64,000 nt of DNA. It comes from Bacteroidota bacterium (lineage in GTDB: Bacteria > Bacteroidota > Ignavibacteria > UBA10030 > UBA6906). The notes beneath the pieces were generated by a model. It saw only the letters and a program-made list of their open reading frames with translations, had not been told where the DNA came from and did no database searches. Each line of letters begins with the position of its first letter. The first letter of the stretch is position 1. Below are positions 16,258 through 26,537 of this stretch, one piece after another. The stretch covers positions 62,001 to 126,000 of the forward strand of contig JAUQWO010000075.1 of NCBI GenBank assembly GCA_030835135.1, written 5' to 3'. The position numbers and the translations under genes were made by a program.

Positions 16258-19200
16258 ATGAAACTCAGTACGATCTCCATCCAACGGCCGGTGTTCGCCA
16301 GCGTGATGAGCTTCACCATCCTGTTATTCGGTATCATCGCCTTCACCCGCCTCCCGGTCCGCGAATATCCCGACATCGATCCGCCGATCATCTCGGTTGT
16401 GACCCTCTACCGCGGGGCGAGCCCGAGCGTCGTGGAGACGGAGATCACGAATATCCTGGAAGAACAGTTCGCCACGCTGGAAGGCGTGAAGACCCTGAGC
16501 TCGTCCAGCCGCGAGCAGGGCTCCGTGATCACGATCGAATTCGAACTCTCGCGCAATGTGGATGAAGCGGCGAACGATGTGCGCGACCGGGTGTCGCGCG
16601 TGCGGGGGAATCTGCCGCGCGAGATCGAGGATCCGGTGATCTCCAAGGTGGATGCAAATGCGCAGGCCATCGTGTGGCTCGCCCTCTCCAGCGACACGCA
16701 CGACGGACTGGAATTGACGGAAGTGGCGGACCGGGTGCTGAAGGAACGCATCCAGCGCCTGCCGGGCGTGGGCTCCGTGATCATCGGCGGGGAACGGAAA
16801 TTCGCCATGCGTGTGTGGCTCGACCCGCTCCATATGGCGGCTCACGGACTGACCACCGGGGACATCGAGGCGGCGATCCGGCGGGAGAACGCGGAGATCC
16901 CCGCAGGCCGGGTCGAGGGCGAGTTGCGTGAGTTCTCCGTTCGAACGCGCGGCGATCTCGCGACGCCGGAAGAATTCGGCGCGATCATCGTGGCGCGGAA
17001 CGCGGGCGACGTCGTCCACCTCCGCGACGTCGCTGAAGTGCGCGTCGGCGCGGAAGACGACCGGACAGTTGCGCGATACAATGGCAAACCCGCGGTCGGT
17101 CTCGGTATCGTCAAGCAATCGAAGGCCAGCACCGTGGACGTGGCGGCCGAGGTGCGTGCAGCACTGGAGGACCTGGCCGGTGTGCTCCCCGCCGGGATGC
17201 GGCTGGATGTCGCGTTCGATTCGTCCACGTTCATCAATGACTCCATCGATGAAGTGACGGAATCCCTCGTCATCGCCGTGTGTCTCGTGGTCCTCGTGGT
17301 GCTGGCGTTCCTGAAGAGCATGCGGGCGACCGCCATCCCGACCCTGGCCATCCCCATCTCCATCATTGGCGCGCTGGCGGTGGTGTACTTTGCGGGATAC
17401 ACGATCAACATCCTGACACTCCTGGCGCTGGTGCTTGCGATCGGGCTCGTGGTGGATGATGCCATCGTGGTGCTGGAGAATGTCTACCGGCATATCGAGA
17501 TGGGCAAACACCGCCGGCGGGCGGCATTCGACGGCAGCAAGGAGATCGGCTTCGCGGTGATCGCGACGACGATCACCCTCGTGGCGGTCTTCGTGCCGCT
17601 CGCTTTCCTGACGGGTTCGGTCGGACGGTTGTTCAATGAATTCGGTATCACGCTGGCGGTGGCGGTGCTCATCTCCGGGTTCGTGGCACTGACCCTCACG
17701 CCGATGCTGTCCTCCCGCATCCTGCGGCCGCTTCACGGGACGAACAGCGGGTGGGCATCACGCTCGTTCGATGCGTTCTTTGACCGGCTCAATGATGTGT
17801 ATGGGGCGACCGTGGGATTCGCGCTCCGCCACCGGTTCACGATGCTCGGAGCGGCCGTCGGGGTGGTGGGACTTGGTGTGCTGCTCTTCACGCTCCTCCC
17901 GAGCGAACTGGTGCCGGTGGAGGACCGCGGTGTAGGCTTTGGCATCATCATCGCCCCCGAAGGGTCGACCCTCGAGTATACGGACACCTATATGCGGCAG
18001 GTCGAACAACGCGTGCTTGCCTTGCCGGAACGGCGTGGACTCTTCTCGGCCATCGGTCTGGGTTTCGGGGGGCCGGGCAACGTCACGAACGGTTTCATGT
18101 TCCTCTCGCTGAAACCTCAGAAGGAGCGGCAGAGGACCCAGCAGGAGATCGTGCAGGCACTGTTCCCCCAGCTCCTCGGGATCCCGGGGGTCCTGGCGTT
18201 CGTCATCAATCCGCCGAGTCTGGGAGGGTCGTTCGACTCCAGTCCGGTCGACTATGTGCTGCAGGCCGAGGACTACGAGGAACTCAGCGCGTCGGTCGCC
18301 GTGATCTTGCCGGAAGCGTCCAAGCTGGGATATCTCATCAACCTGGATACGGACCTGCGGCTCAACAAGCCGCAGTTGGACCTCGCGATCGACCGCGAAC
18401 GGGCGGCAGGGTTGGGGGTGTCCGTGGTGGATATCGGATCGACGCTGGAGACGTTCCTGGGCGGGAGGGCGGTGACGAACTTCAAGCGGGGGACCAAGCA
18501 ATATGACGTGATCCTGCAGATGCGGCCGTCCGCGCGCGCCACGCCGGATGCGATCAGGGACATCTACCTGCGCGGCACACGCGGGCTCGTGCAGCTCGCG
18601 AATGTCGTGAAAGTGAACGAGGTGCTCGCACCCAAGGAACTCAATCATTACAACCGGCTCAGATCCGTGCGCCTCACTGCACAGCTCGCCCCCGGGGTCA
18701 GTCTCGGTCAGGCACTGGCGGATCTGGACCGTATCGCCGCGGAGAAGCTGCCGCCCACCGTGAAGCATGAGTATGCGGGACAGTCGCTGGAATACAAGAG
18801 CTCCAGTGCCAGCCTGTATCTGATGTTCGTCATGGCGATCGTGTTCATCTATCTGGTGCTCGCGGCGCAGTTCGAGAGCTTCGTGGACCCGTTGACCATC
18901 CTGCTGGCCGTGCCGCTGGCGGTGTTCGGGGCACTGGCGACGCTGTTCATCTTCCGGGAAAGCCTGAACATCTATTCGCAGATCGGCCTGATCATGCTCG
19001 TGGGGTTGGTCACGAAGAACTCGATCCTGATCGTGGAGTTCGCCAATCAACTGCGGGCGCAGGGGAAAGTGGCGGTGGATGCGGTACGGGAAGCCGCGAC
19101 GATCAGGTTGCGGCCGATCCTGATGACATCACTCGCGACCGTGTTCGGTGTTCTCCCGATCGCGCTGGGTCTGGGTGCCGGGGGGGAGTCGCGCCGGCCG

Positions 19201-19389
19201 CTGGGACTCGCGGTCGTGGGCGGAGTGCTGTTCTCCACATTCCTGACGCTCGTGCTCGTGCCCGTGCTGTACGCATTCCTGGCGCGGTTCACGCAGCCGA
19301 CGAAGGATGTGGAGGACCTGATCGATGGGGAAGAAGCGCCGCGCACGATCCCGGCGACTGCCGGTGTCGGGGTTCACGCGCAGATCTGA
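16258..19389 (+). CDS. RND-family inner-membrane efflux pump (AcrB/MexB-like)
   Basis: A 1043-residue proton-driven RND transporter. It begins with the typical ISIQRPVFASVMSF helix and FTRLPVREYPDIDPP, and contains the paired aspartates of TM4 in GLVVDDAIVVLENVYRHIE that carry protons. Two large periplasmic porter domains separate the membrane segments. The C-terminal half repeats the fold, including GLVTKNSILIVEFANQLR and RLRPILMTSLATVFGVLPIALG. Length and motifs fit the HAE1 (drug/hydrophobic compound) branch rather than heavy-metal pumps, which lack this motif set. The substrate cannot be inferred. Last gene of a three-gene efflux operon, convergent with coaX. Confidence 0.95.
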   Translation: MKLSTISIQRPVFASVMSFTILLFGIIAFTRLPVREYPDIDPPIISVVTLYRGASPSVVETEITNILEEQFATLEGVKTLSSSSREQGSVITIEFELSRNVDEAANDVRDRVSRVRGNLPREIEDPVISKVDANAQAIVWLALSSDTHDGLELTEVADRVLKERIQRLPGVGSVIIGGERKFAMRVWLDPLHMAAHGLTTGDIEAAIRRENAEIPAGRVEGELREFSVRTRGDLATPEEFGAIIVARNAGDVVHLRDVAEVRVGAEDDRTVARYNGKPAVGLGIVKQSKASTVDVAAEVRAALEDLAGVLPAGMRLDVAFDSSTFINDSIDEVTESLVIAVCLVVLVVLAFLKSMRATAIPTLAIPISIIGALAVVYFAGYTINILTLLALVLAIGLVVDDAIVVLENVYRHIEMGKHRRRAAFDGSKEIGFAVIATTITLVAVFVPLAFLTGSVGRLFNEFGITLAVAVLISGFVALTLTPMLSSRILRPLHGTNSGWASRSFDAFFDRLNDVYGATVGFALRHRFTMLGAAVGVVGLGVLLFTLLPSELVPVEDRGVGFGIIIAPEGSTLEYTDTYMRQVEQRVLALPERRGLFSAIGLGFGGPGNVTNGFMFLSLKPQKERQRTQQEIVQALFPQLLGIPGVLAFVINPPSLGGSFDSSPVDYVLQAEDYEELSASVAVILPEASKLGYLINLDTDLRLNKPQLDLAIDRERAAGLGVSVVDIGSTLETFLGGRAVTNFKRGTKQYDVILQMRPSARATPDAIRDIYLRGTRGLVQLANVVKVNEVLAPKELNHYNRLRSVRLTAQLAPGVSLGQALADLDRIAAEKLPPTVKHEYAGQSLEYKSSSASLYLMFVMAIVFIYLVLAAQFESFVDPLTILLAVPLAVFGALATLFIFRESLNIYSQIGLIMLVGLVTKNSILIVEFANQLRAQGKVAVDAVREAATIRLRPILMTSLATVFGVLPIALGLGAGGESRRPLGLAVVGGVLFSTFLTLVLVPVLYAFLARFTQPTKDVEDLIDGEEAPRTIPATAGVGVHAQI

Positions 19390-19473
19390 GTGTGTGCGCC
19401 GCGGAGGGCCCGGGCCCCTCGGCCTGAAGGGTGAAACCGGGGACGGGAGGTGAGGCCGTTCCCCGGCAGAGGA

Positions 19474-20253
19474 TCAGCGTCCGGGCGCGGGACGGAGCCG
19501 GTCATAGATCATGCGGATCCCGTCGAGCACGAGTGACGGCTCGCATGCCTCGATCACCGTCGTGTGCCGGGCGATGATCTGTGCGAGCCCGCCGGTGGCG
19601 ATGACGCGGGCCGGAGCGCCGAGTTCCTCGCGGATCCTGCGGACCATTCCTTCCACCGCGTCCACGGTGCCGAGCATCAGGCCGGACTGCATACTCGTGG
19701 CGGTGTCATTCCCGATCACCTTTCGCGGAAAGCGAAGTTCCACACGCGGCAGTTTCGCCGCGCGCCGGTGCAATTCCGTTGCCATGGATTCGAGGCCGAG
19801 CGTGATCACGCCGCCAAGGTAATCGCCGTCCGCCGAGACCACATCATAGGTGGTCGCCGTGCCGAAGTCGATGATGATGAGCGGTCCGCCGTAACGCTTG
19901 AAGCCTGCCACCGCATTGCAGATCCGGTCCGCCCCCACCATCGAAGGATCGCTGTAGGCGATCCGGATCCCCAGCGGGAGATCGCCGCTCACGCTGAGTG
20001 GTTCAACGTGGAAGTGTTTGCGCGCCAGCTGTTTGTACACGAAGGTGAGGTCGGGGACCACCGAGGAAATGCCGACGCCGGTGATGGTGGCGAGGTCGAT
20101 GCCCGCATCCGTGCAGAAGCTCTTGATCGTGAGCCAGTTCTCGTCCGCGGTGCGGTGGGTGACGCTGGCCATGCGCCAGTCGGCGACGAGGGTCTCGTCG
20201 TTGAATGCCCCGATCACCGTATGGGTGTTCCCCACATCAATGGCGAGCAGCAT
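19474..20253 (-). CDS. coaX: Type III pantothenate kinase
   Basis: Phosphorylates pantothenate in the first step of coenzyme A synthesis. I start it at MLLAIDVGNT (ATG at 20253), giving 259 residues, normal for CoaX. The ASKHA phosphate motif DVGNT is at residues 6-10, GADR (in MVGADRICNA) binds substrate, and IIDFGTATTYD is the second ASKHA phosphate motif. The start overlaps the end of birA by 17 nt, so the two genes are probably one operon, birA first. Confidence 0.95.
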   Translation of the reverse strand: MLLAIDVGNTHTVIGAFNDETLVADWRMASVTHRTADENWLTIKSFCTDAGIDLATITGVGISSVVPDLTFVYKQLARKHFHVEPLSVSGDLPLGIRIAYSDPSMVGADRICNAVAGFKRYGGPLIIIDFGTATTYDVVSADGDYLGGVITLGLESMATELHRRAAKLPRVELRFPRKVIGNDTATSMQSGLMLGTVDAVEGMVRRIREELGAPARVIATGGLAQIIARHTTVIEACEPSLVLDGIRMIYDRLRPAPGR

Positions 20254-21037
20254 AGGCCTCCATATCCACGATGGTGACGTCGCCGGCGAGGAATGTGTGA
20301 TCGCCGGTATGATTGGCAACAAGCAGGGAGCCGTCGGGGTTCACCCCTTTCACCCGGCCATGAAGCACTTCGCCCTGGTGCGAGACGGAGATGGTGCGGC
20401 CGATCACGGGGGCATACGTGAGCCATCGCTGGACGGTGTATGCGTAGCCGTCGGCGCTCTGGGCAAGGTATTCGTCCTCGAGACTCTTGAGCAGCGACTT
20501 GTACAGGCCGATCCGCTCCAGGGGGGTGTTCAGTTCGCGCGCGAGAGACGTCGCGCGCGCCGCGATGTCCGGAGGGAATTCCCGCTGGTTCACATTCAGT
20601 CCGATCCCCACCACCACGTGATCGACCCGCTCACCCGCGAACGAACCCTCCAGCAGGATACCCGCGAGTTTCTTCCCGCCGTACAGCAGATCGTTGGGCC
20701 ACTTGCAGAACACGCGGAGACCGGTGGACTCTTCAATGCCCCGGGCGATGCCGACAGCGATGAGCAGCGAGAGGAGTCCCATCCTGTCGGGGGGGATGGC
20801 TGGCCGCAGAATGAGGGAGAACGTCAGGTTCTCACCGGCAGCCGCCACCCAGGAACGGCCGAGACGGCCGCGTCCTGCCGTTTGCTCGTCGGCAATGACG
20901 ACCGTTCCCTCCTCTGCCCAGCACGCAGCCAGGGCGCGGGCACAGGAATTCGTGGAGTCGATGGTCTGAAACGTGTAGACCTTCCTCCCGAAGATCTCGG
21001 TGCGAAGACCGCCACGAAGTATGTCCGGTGAGATCAT
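20237..21037 (-). CDS. birA: Biotin-protein ligase (BirA catalytic domain only)
   Basis: Attaches biotin to carboxylase carrier proteins. Motifs TIDSTNSCARAL, GRGRLGRSW (biotin/ATP loop) and CKWPNDLLYGGKKLAGIL are intact. Starting at ATG 21037 (MISPDILRGG) gives 266 residues. The N-terminal helix-turn-helix of bifunctional BirA is absent, so this is a monofunctional ligase that cannot repress transcription as the E. coli protein does. It is divergent from dnaK across a 313-nt AT-rich gap, and coaX overlaps its 3' end. Confidence 0.94.
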   Translation of the reverse strand: MISPDILRGGLRTEIFGRKVYTFQTIDSTNSCARALAACWAEEGTVVIADEQTAGRGRLGRSWVAAAGENLTFSLILRPAIPPDRMGLLSLLIAVGIARGIEESTGLRVFCKWPNDLLYGGKKLAGILLEGSFAGERVDHVVVGIGLNVNQREFPPDIAARATSLARELNTPLERIGLYKSLLKSLEDEYLAQSADGYAYTVQRWLTYAPVIGRTISVSHQGEVLHGRVKGVNPDGSLLVANHTGDHTFLAGDVTIVDMEAYAARH

Positions 21038-21112
21038 TACGAGAGCAAGGTACAACGATGGGTGGAGCCACGAGAATGAGGGAACATACAAAACTACCCC
21101 CTGAGAAGCAAG

Positions 21113-21141
21113 AATATCAAAATGGCATGTGTGTGTGACAA
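21113..21141 (-). promoter_or_regulatory. Possible birA-coaX promoter
   Basis: On the minus strand, TTGTCA (21136-21141) and GATATT (21113-21118) are 17 bp apart, the spacing used by the other promoters in this window. The predicted leader before birA is about 70 nt. The -10 box is imperfect. Confidence 0.4.
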
Positions 21142-21283
21142 AATGACTGCTAGCCTGCCACAAGAGCACCAATATGAGTCAATGTGTCATTATGGCAGAT
21201 TCGGAGTTTCTTCGTTCTTCCATTCGCTGTTCTGTAATATATTGCAAAATAAGGATATTATGGAATTGGAAGATTGTGAACAT

Positions 21284-21300
21284 CTGGCACAGGGGTTGCG
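21284..21300 (+). promoter_or_regulatory. Sigma-54 (-24/-12) promoter upstream of dnaK
   Basis: CTGGCAC (21284-21290), AGGGG, then TTGCG (21296-21300) gives TGGCAC-N5-TTGC, a full match to the RpoN consensus with the invariant GG and GC 12 bp apart. The predicted start near 21311 gives a leader of about 40 nt to the dnaK ATG, which has AAGGAG at 21335-21340. The surrounding 313-nt gap (21038-21350) is AT-rich for this genome and has room for an activator site; I found no CIRCE (TTAGCACTC) element and no clear vegetative promoter facing dnaK. Confidence 0.8.
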
Positions 21301-21350
21301 ATACGTTAAGCATGTAGCAAATTGACATCAGACCAAGGAGAGATTTCATA

Positions 21351-23288
21351 ATGGGAAAGATCATCGGAATTGATCTGGGCACCACCAATTCGGTAGTAGC
21401 GGTGATGGAGGGGAACGATCCTGTCGTTATCGCCAATGCAGAAGGCGGCCGGACGACGCCTTCCATCGTGGGATTCGCCAAGAACGGGGAACGTCTCGTT
21501 GGCCAGGCTGCGAAGCGTCAGGCCGTGACGAACCCGCAGAATACCGTCTTCTCGATCAAGCGTTTCATGGGCCGCTTCCACGACGAGGTGAACGAGGAGA
21601 TGAAGCTCGTCCCCTACAAGGTCGTGAAGGGCGACAACAATACTGCGCGTGTCGAAGCAGGTGGGCGGGTCTACTCGCCGCCGGAGATCAGCGCCATGAT
21701 CCTCCAGAAAATGAAGCAGACCGCGGAGGACTATATCGGCCAGAAGGTCACCGAAGCCGTCATCACCGTCCCCGCGTACTTCAATGACGCACAGCGGCAG
21801 GCCACGAAAGAGGCCGGCGAGATCGCCGGACTGAACGTCCGCCGCATCATCAACGAACCCACGGCTGCGGCGTTGGCCTATGGCCTCGACAAGAAGAACA
21901 AGGACGTGAAGGTTGCGATCTATGACCTGGGCGGTGGCACGTTCGATATCTCCATCCTCGAACTGGGCGATGGCGTGTTCGAAGTGAAGTCCACCAACGG
22001 CGACACCCACCTCGGTGGCGACAACTTCGACCAGCGCATCGTGGACCACGTGGCCGATGAGTTCAAGAAGCAGGAAGGCATCGATCTCCGCAAGGACCCG
22101 ATGGCATTGCAGCGCCTGCGCGAAGGGGCCGAGAAGGCCAAGATGGAGCTTTCGCAGCTCATGCAGACCGAGATCAACCTGCCGTTCATCACCGCAACGG
22201 CCGAAGGGCCGAAGCACCTGAACATGAGCCTCAGCCGTGCGAAGTTCGAGCAGCTCGTGGATGATCTGATCCAGCGGACGCTCGGACCGACGGAGCGCGC
22301 GCTGCGCGACGCGAACCTCGCCCCGAAGGACATCGATGAGGTCATCCTCGTCGGCGGTATGACCCGCGTGCCGAAGGTACAGGAGGTCGTGAAGCAGATC
22401 TTCGGGCGTGAACCGCACAAGGGCGTGAACCCGGATGAGGTCGTGGCCGTCGGTGCGGCGATCCAGGGTGGCGTGCTCTCGGGCGACGTCACGGATGTGT
22501 TGCTGCTGGATGTGACCCCGCTCTCGTTGGGCATCGAGACCCTCGGGAACGTGATGACGAAGTTGATCGACGCGAACACCACGATCCCGACACGGAAGAG
22601 CGAAGTGTTCTCGACGGCCTCGGACAGTCAGCCGTCGGTGGAGATCAACGTGCTGCAGGGCGAACGGCCCATGGCGCGCGACAACCGGAGCCTCGGCAGT
22701 TTCCATCTGGACGGCATTCCGCCGGCACCGCGCGGCGTCCCGCAGATCGAAGTGACCTTCGACATCGATGCCAATGGCATCCTGCACGTTTCGGCGAAGG
22801 ACAAGGCGACGAACAAGGAGCAGTCCATCCGTATCACATCGTCGAGCGGCCTGAGCAAGGACGAGGTGGAGAAGATGAAGCGCGAGGCGCAAGAACACGC
22901 TGCCGATGACAAGAAAAAGCGGGAAGAGATCGATCTGAAGAACCAGGCCGACAACCTCTCCTTCCAGACGGAAAAGCAGCTGAAGGAGTTCGGCGAGAAG
23001 TTGAGCGCCGACGTGAAGGCGAAGATCGAGAAGGCGAACGAAGAGCTGAAGACGGCCGCCGGCACAGGGAATGCCGGTGCGATCAAGAGCGCCATGGATG
23101 CCCTGACGGCGGTCTGGAACGAGGCCTCGACGCAGATGTACCAGCAGGCCGGAGCCCAGGGCGCCGGTCCGCAGGGCGGTCCCCAGGCCGGTCCGCAGTC
23201 CGCACCCCCTCCGGGTGGCGGACAGCAGAAGGCCGATGAGAAGAAGGTGGAAGATGCGGACTTTGAGGTGATGGACGATAAGAAGTAG
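21351..23288 (+). CDS. dnaK: Chaperone DnaK (Hsp70)
   Basis: A 645-residue cytosolic ATP-driven chaperone. [10 protein letters not shown] at the N-terminus, [31 protein letters not shown] and [11 protein letters not shown] mark the ATPase domain. The substrate-binding domain starts around [14 protein letters not shown]. The C-terminal lid ends in a Gly/Pro/Gln-rich linker and the usual acidic [12 protein letters not shown] tail. It stands alone: no grpE or dnaJ is next to it, unlike many dnaK operons. It is preceded by a sigma-54-type promoter and followed by an intrinsic terminator. Confidence 0.98.
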   Translation: MGKIIGIDLGTTNSVVAVMEGNDPVVIANAEGGRTTPSIVGFAKNGERLVGQAAKRQAVTNPQNTVFSIKRFMGRFHDEVNEEMKLVPYKVVKGDNNTARVEAGGRVYSPPEISAMILQKMKQTAEDYIGQKVTEAVITVPAYFNDAQRQATKEAGEIAGLNVRRIINEPTAAALAYGLDKKNKDVKVAIYDLGGGTFDISILELGDGVFEVKSTNGDTHLGGDNFDQRIVDHVADEFKKQEGIDLRKDPMALQRLREGAEKAKMELSQLMQTEINLPFITATAEGPKHLNMSLSRAKFEQLVDDLIQRTLGPTERALRDANLAPKDIDEVILVGGMTRVPKVQEVVKQIFGREPHKGVNPDEVVAVGAAIQGGVLSGDVTDVLLLDVTPLSLGIETLGNVMTKLIDANTTIPTRKSEVFSTASDSQPSVEINVLQGERPMARDNRSLGSFHLDGIPPAPRGVPQIEVTFDIDANGILHVSAKDKATNKEQSIRITSSSGLSKDEVEKMKREAQEHAADDKKKREEIDLKNQADNLSFQTEKQLKEFGEKLSADVKAKIEKANEELKTAAGTGNAGAIKSAMDALTAVWNEASTQMYQQAGAQGAGPQGGPQAGPQSAPPPGGGQQKADEKKVEDADFEVMDDKK

Positions 23289-23390
23289 CGCGCTGAGAAG
23301 CGAAGGAAGAGGGCACAGGGCACAGCAGTACTGCCCGATGCCGGAAGAGAGGTTCACGGTGGGATACCGCAATAGCACAACAGCAGAGGA

Positions 23391-23415
23391 AAAGGCGAGG
23401 CGACCCCTCGCCTTT
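23391..23415 (+). terminator. Terminator of dnaK
   Basis: AAAGGCGAGG (23391-23400) and CCTCGCCTTT (23406-23415) form a perfect 10-bp stem with a CGACC loop, followed by GCTGTCCT. It ends 8 nt before the next start codon. Confidence 0.75.
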
Positions 23416-23423
23416 GCTGTCCT

Positions 23424-23693
23424 ATGGAACTGGTGATCATTCTGTTCAGCGTGGGGCTCGTGGTGCTGGCCGTGTGGATGGCTGCGAGCGGGAAATTCTC
23501 CGGCGGCGGCTCTTCGCCGATGTCCATCACCGCGATGCACGACATGCTGCCGCGCGACAAACAGGAAGCGATGGAAGTGATCATCGACGAGAAGGCGGGA
23601 AAGAAGTGGGAAGAGCAGGAGTCCGGGGAAGGGGATACGGACGCGAACAGCGAAGAAGGAAACGGAAAGAGAAGAAGGAAACGGAACGGGTGA
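23424..23693 (+). CDS. Small single-span membrane protein, 89 aa
   Basis: I do not recognise the family. The first 20 residues are a hydrophobic helix (LVIILFSVGLVVLAVWMA), followed by a Gly/Ser linker and a highly charged cytosolic-type tail rich in Glu, Lys and Arg (ending KRRRKRNG). The start codon lies only 8 nt after the dnaK terminator hairpin and has no ribosome-binding site, so the hairpin may affect its expression. clpB starts 73 nt downstream. Its position between dnaK and clpB hints at a link to proteostasis, but that is inference. Confidence 0.5.
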   Translation: MELVIILFSVGLVVLAVWMAASGKFSGGGSSPMSITAMHDMLPRDKQEAMEVIIDEKAGKKWEEQESGEGDTDANSEEGNGKRRRKRNG

Positions 23694-23766
23694 TCTGGGG
23701 GGGCGGTCCCGCACGCGTTACCGAACGAAGGAATGCTGATCGGCGGGCCCGGCCCGCCGGGAGAAA

Positions 23767-26412
23767 ATGATGAATCTGAACAAACTGACAATAAAGTCCC
23801 AGGAAGCACTACAGAATGCGGCAGAGATCGCCGGCAGCTATGGCAATCCGGCACTCGAGCCCGAGCATCTCCTCGCCGCACTCATTCAGGACCCCCAGGG
23901 GACGGTGATCCCGATCCTGCAGAAGACCGGCGCGAATGTGAACGCCGTGAAGCTCAAGGTCCACGAACTCATCGAACGGCTCCCCAAAGTGTCCGGTACA
24001 TCGCTCGGGAATGCCGGTGTGTCGCCGGCCCTCGGCAAGGTCCTCGAAGGGGCCGTGAAAAAGGCCAATGACCTTAAGGACGAATTCGTGAGCACCGAAC
24101 ATCTGGTGCTTGCCCTGGTCGAAGCCTCCGACGGCCCCGCGGCCCGGCTCCTCAAAGAGCAGGGCGTCACGCCGGATACCATCCTGCGCGTCCTGAAGGA
24201 TATCCGCGGGAGCCAGCGTGTCACGGACCAGACCCCGGAGGACAAGTATCAGGCGTTGCACCGGTACGGCCGCGACCTGAACGACCTGGCACGCAAAGGG
24301 AAAATGGACCCCGTGATCGGGCGCGACGAAGAGATCCGCCGGGTCCTGCAGGTCCTTGCACGCCGGACGAAGAACAATCCGGTCCTCATCGGGGAGCCGG
24401 GCGTCGGGAAAACCGCCATCGCCGAAGGGATCGCGGACCGTATCGTGCGCGGCGATGTCCCCGAATCGTTGAAGAGCAAGCGCATCGTTGCGCTCGATAT
24501 GGGTTCCCTGGTCGCGGGGACGAGCTTCCGCGGGCAGTTCGAAGAGCGGCTCAAAGCCCTGCTCAAGGAAGTGGAGGAGTCGGAAGGGGAGATCATCCTG
24601 TTCATCGACGAACTCCACACGCTCGTTGGCGCCGGTGCGGCACAGGGTTCGGTCGACGCGGCGAACATGCTCAAGCCGGCGCTGGCCAAGGGCGACCTGC
24701 GCGCGATCGGTGCGACCACCATCGATGAGTATCGCAAGTATATCGAGAAGGACCCGGCCCTCGAGCGCCGGTTCCAGCCGGTGCTTGTGGATGAGCCGAC
24801 CGTCGAGGATACGATCTCCATTCTCCGCGGCGTGCAGGAGCGGTATGAAGTGCACCACGGGGTGCGCATCACGGACGGGGCCCTGGTGGCGGCTGCCCAG
24901 CTCAGTCACCGCTACATCGCGGACCGGTTCCTCCCGGATAAGGCGATCGACCTCATCGATGAGGCGGCATCGAAGCTGCGCATCGAGATCGATTCGCTGC
25001 CGGAAGAGCTGGACACGGTCGAACGCCGCATCAAGCAACTCGAGATCGAACGGGAGGCCGTCCGCCGCGAGAATGACGAGCAGTCGCAGTCCCGCCTCGC
25101 CGCGATCCAGGCGGAGCTTGCCGAACAGCAGCAGTCGCGGTCCGCGCTCCGGGCACACTGGCAGGTGGAGAAGGACCTGATCCTGTCCATCCGCACGATG
25201 AAAGCGGAGATCGACACCGCCCGCGCCGAGGCCGAGCGGAAGGAGCGGGAGGGGGATCTTGCCCGGGTCGCGGAGATCCGGTATGGCATCATCACGCAAC
25301 TGGAGAAGAACATCGCGGCGGCGTCTGCCCGGCTTCAGGAGGTGCAAACCGACACAAAGATGCTCAAAGAAGAGGTGGATGCCGAGGACATCGCGGAGAT
25401 CGTGGCGCGGTGGACGGGCATACCCGTGACGCGCATGCTCGAGAGCGAGCGGACGAAACTGCTGCACCTCGAGGACCGGTTGCATGAACGGGTCATCGGC
25501 CAGGCCGAGGCGGTGACCGCCGTGGCAAGCGCCATTCGTCGCGCGCGGTCCGGGCTCCAGGACGAGAAACGTCCGATCGGCTCCTTCATCTTCCTTGGCA
25601 GCACGGGCGTGGGCAAGACCGAACTGGCGCGTTCCCTGGCGGGCTTCCTGTTCAACGACGAGAACGCGCTGGTGCGCATCGATATGAGCGAATACATGGA
25701 GAAGTTCTCCGTGTCGCGGCTCATCGGCGCACCCCCGGGCTACGTCGGGTACGACGAAGGCGGGCAACTCACCGAAGCAGTGCGGCGGAAGCCATACAGT
25801 GTGGTGCTGCTCGACGAGATCGAGAAGGCGCATCCGGAAGTGTTCAACCTGCTCCTGCAGGTGCTGGATGAGGGGCGGTTGACCGACAGCAAGGGGCGTA
25901 CGGTGAACTTCAAGAACACCATCATCATCATGACGTCGAACCTCGGATCCCATGTGATCAGCGAGAGGATCCAGAAGGATTTCGGCGGGAATGGTTCCTG
26001 GGAAGAGTCGTTCGCCGACCTGAAGCAGGAGTTGTTCAACCTGTTGCGCCAGACGATCAGGCCGGAATTCCTCAACCGGGTGGATGAGGTGATCGTGTTC
26101 AAGCCGCTGGGGCATGCCGACATCCGCCAGATCGTCACGTTGCAGCTCACCCGCGTGGCGAGCATGGTTGAAGCACAGGGCCTCCGTCTGGAGGTCAGCG
26201 AGGAGGCCACCGATTGGCTGGCGAAGCTGGGGTACGAACCGATCTTCGGCGCGAGGCCTCTGAAACGCGTGATCCAGCGGTATGTCGTGAACCCGCTGTC
26301 CGAACGGATCCTCGCCGGTGATTTCGCCACCGGCGATGCCGTGGTGGTGGGGTTGGATTCCCGTGGGCTGATCACGCTGACGAAAGGCTCCGGTACACCG
26401 CAGTCCCGCTGA
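23767..26412 (+). CDS. clpB: ATP-dependent disaggregase ClpB
   Basis: A cytosolic AAA+ hexamer that works with DnaK to resolubilise aggregated proteins. In its 881 residues the order is: Clp N-domain ([12 protein letters not shown]...), first AAA module with GEPGVGKT near residue 209 and [12 protein letters not shown], a long coiled-coil middle domain (about 410-530, rich in Arg and Glu), and the second AAA module with GSTGVGKTE near residue 611 and [14 protein letters not shown]. No ClpP-binding loop is expected in ClpB. ATG 23767 is directly followed by a second ATG. Closeness to dnaK fits joint function. Confidence 0.97.
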   Translation: MMNLNKLTIKSQEALQNAAEIAGSYGNPALEPEHLLAALIQDPQGTVIPILQKTGANVNAVKLKVHELIERLPKVSGTSLGNAGVSPALGKVLEGAVKKANDLKDEFVSTEHLVLALVEASDGPAARLLKEQGVTPDTILRVLKDIRGSQRVTDQTPEDKYQALHRYGRDLNDLARKGKMDPVIGRDEEIRRVLQVLARRTKNNPVLIGEPGVGKTAIAEGIADRIVRGDVPESLKSKRIVALDMGSLVAGTSFRGQFEERLKALLKEVEESEGEIILFIDELHTLVGAGAAQGSVDAANMLKPALAKGDLRAIGATTIDEYRKYIEKDPALERRFQPVLVDEPTVEDTISILRGVQERYEVHHGVRITDGALVAAAQLSHRYIADRFLPDKAIDLIDEAASKLRIEIDSLPEELDTVERRIKQLEIEREAVRRENDEQSQSRLAAIQAELAEQQQSRSALRAHWQVEKDLILSIRTMKAEIDTARAEAERKEREGDLARVAEIRYGIITQLEKNIAAASARLQEVQTDTKMLKEEVDAEDIAEIVARWTGIPVTRMLESERTKLLHLEDRLHERVIGQAEAVTAVASAIRRARSGLQDEKRPIGSFIFLGSTGVGKTELARSLAGFLFNDENALVRIDMSEYMEKFSVSRLIGAPPGYVGYDEGGQLTEAVRRKPYSVVLLDEIEKAHPEVFNLLLQVLDEGRLTDSKGRTVNFKNTIIIMTSNLGSHVISERIQKDFGGNGSWEESFADLKQELFNLLRQTIRPEFLNRVDEVIVFKPLGHADIRQIVTLQLTRVASMVEAQGLRLEVSEEATDWLAKLGYEPIFGARPLKRVIQRYVVNPLSERILAGDFATGDAVVVGLDSRGLITLTKGSGTPQSR

Positions 26413-26450
26413 TATCGGCGGCCACACGTTTCCTGAGAACCGTACTGTCG

Positions 26451-26480
26451 CCGGCCCGCGGCCTCCTGGCTCCGGGCCGG
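26451..26480 (+). terminator. GC-rich hairpin after clpB
   Basis: CCGGCCCG (26451-26458) pairs with CGGGCCGG (26473-26480) around a 14-nt loop. No T tract follows; the next bases are the -35 box of the downstream promoter. Confidence 0.5.
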
Positions 26481-26509
26481 TTGAACAAATCACGTGCATT
26501 CTGTACATT
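26481..26509 (+). promoter_or_regulatory. Promoter of the isoaspartyl peptidase gene
   Basis: TTGAAC (26481-26486) and TACATT (26504-26509) are 17 bp apart. The predicted start near 26516 lies about 22 nt before the ATG at 26538, which argues for that ATG over one at 26481. Confidence 0.6.
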
Positions 26510-26537
26510 GATGCGCACACCTACAGGAACGCCTCGC

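Noticed and set aside
19437-19466. Terminator between the RND pump and coaX
   Set aside because: CCGGGGA and TCCCCGG can pair over 7 bp but with a 16-nt loop and no T tract; too weak to list.
21038-21350. CIRCE/HrcA control of dnaK
   Set aside because: Searched for TTAGCACTC and its inverted copy; not found in the gap.
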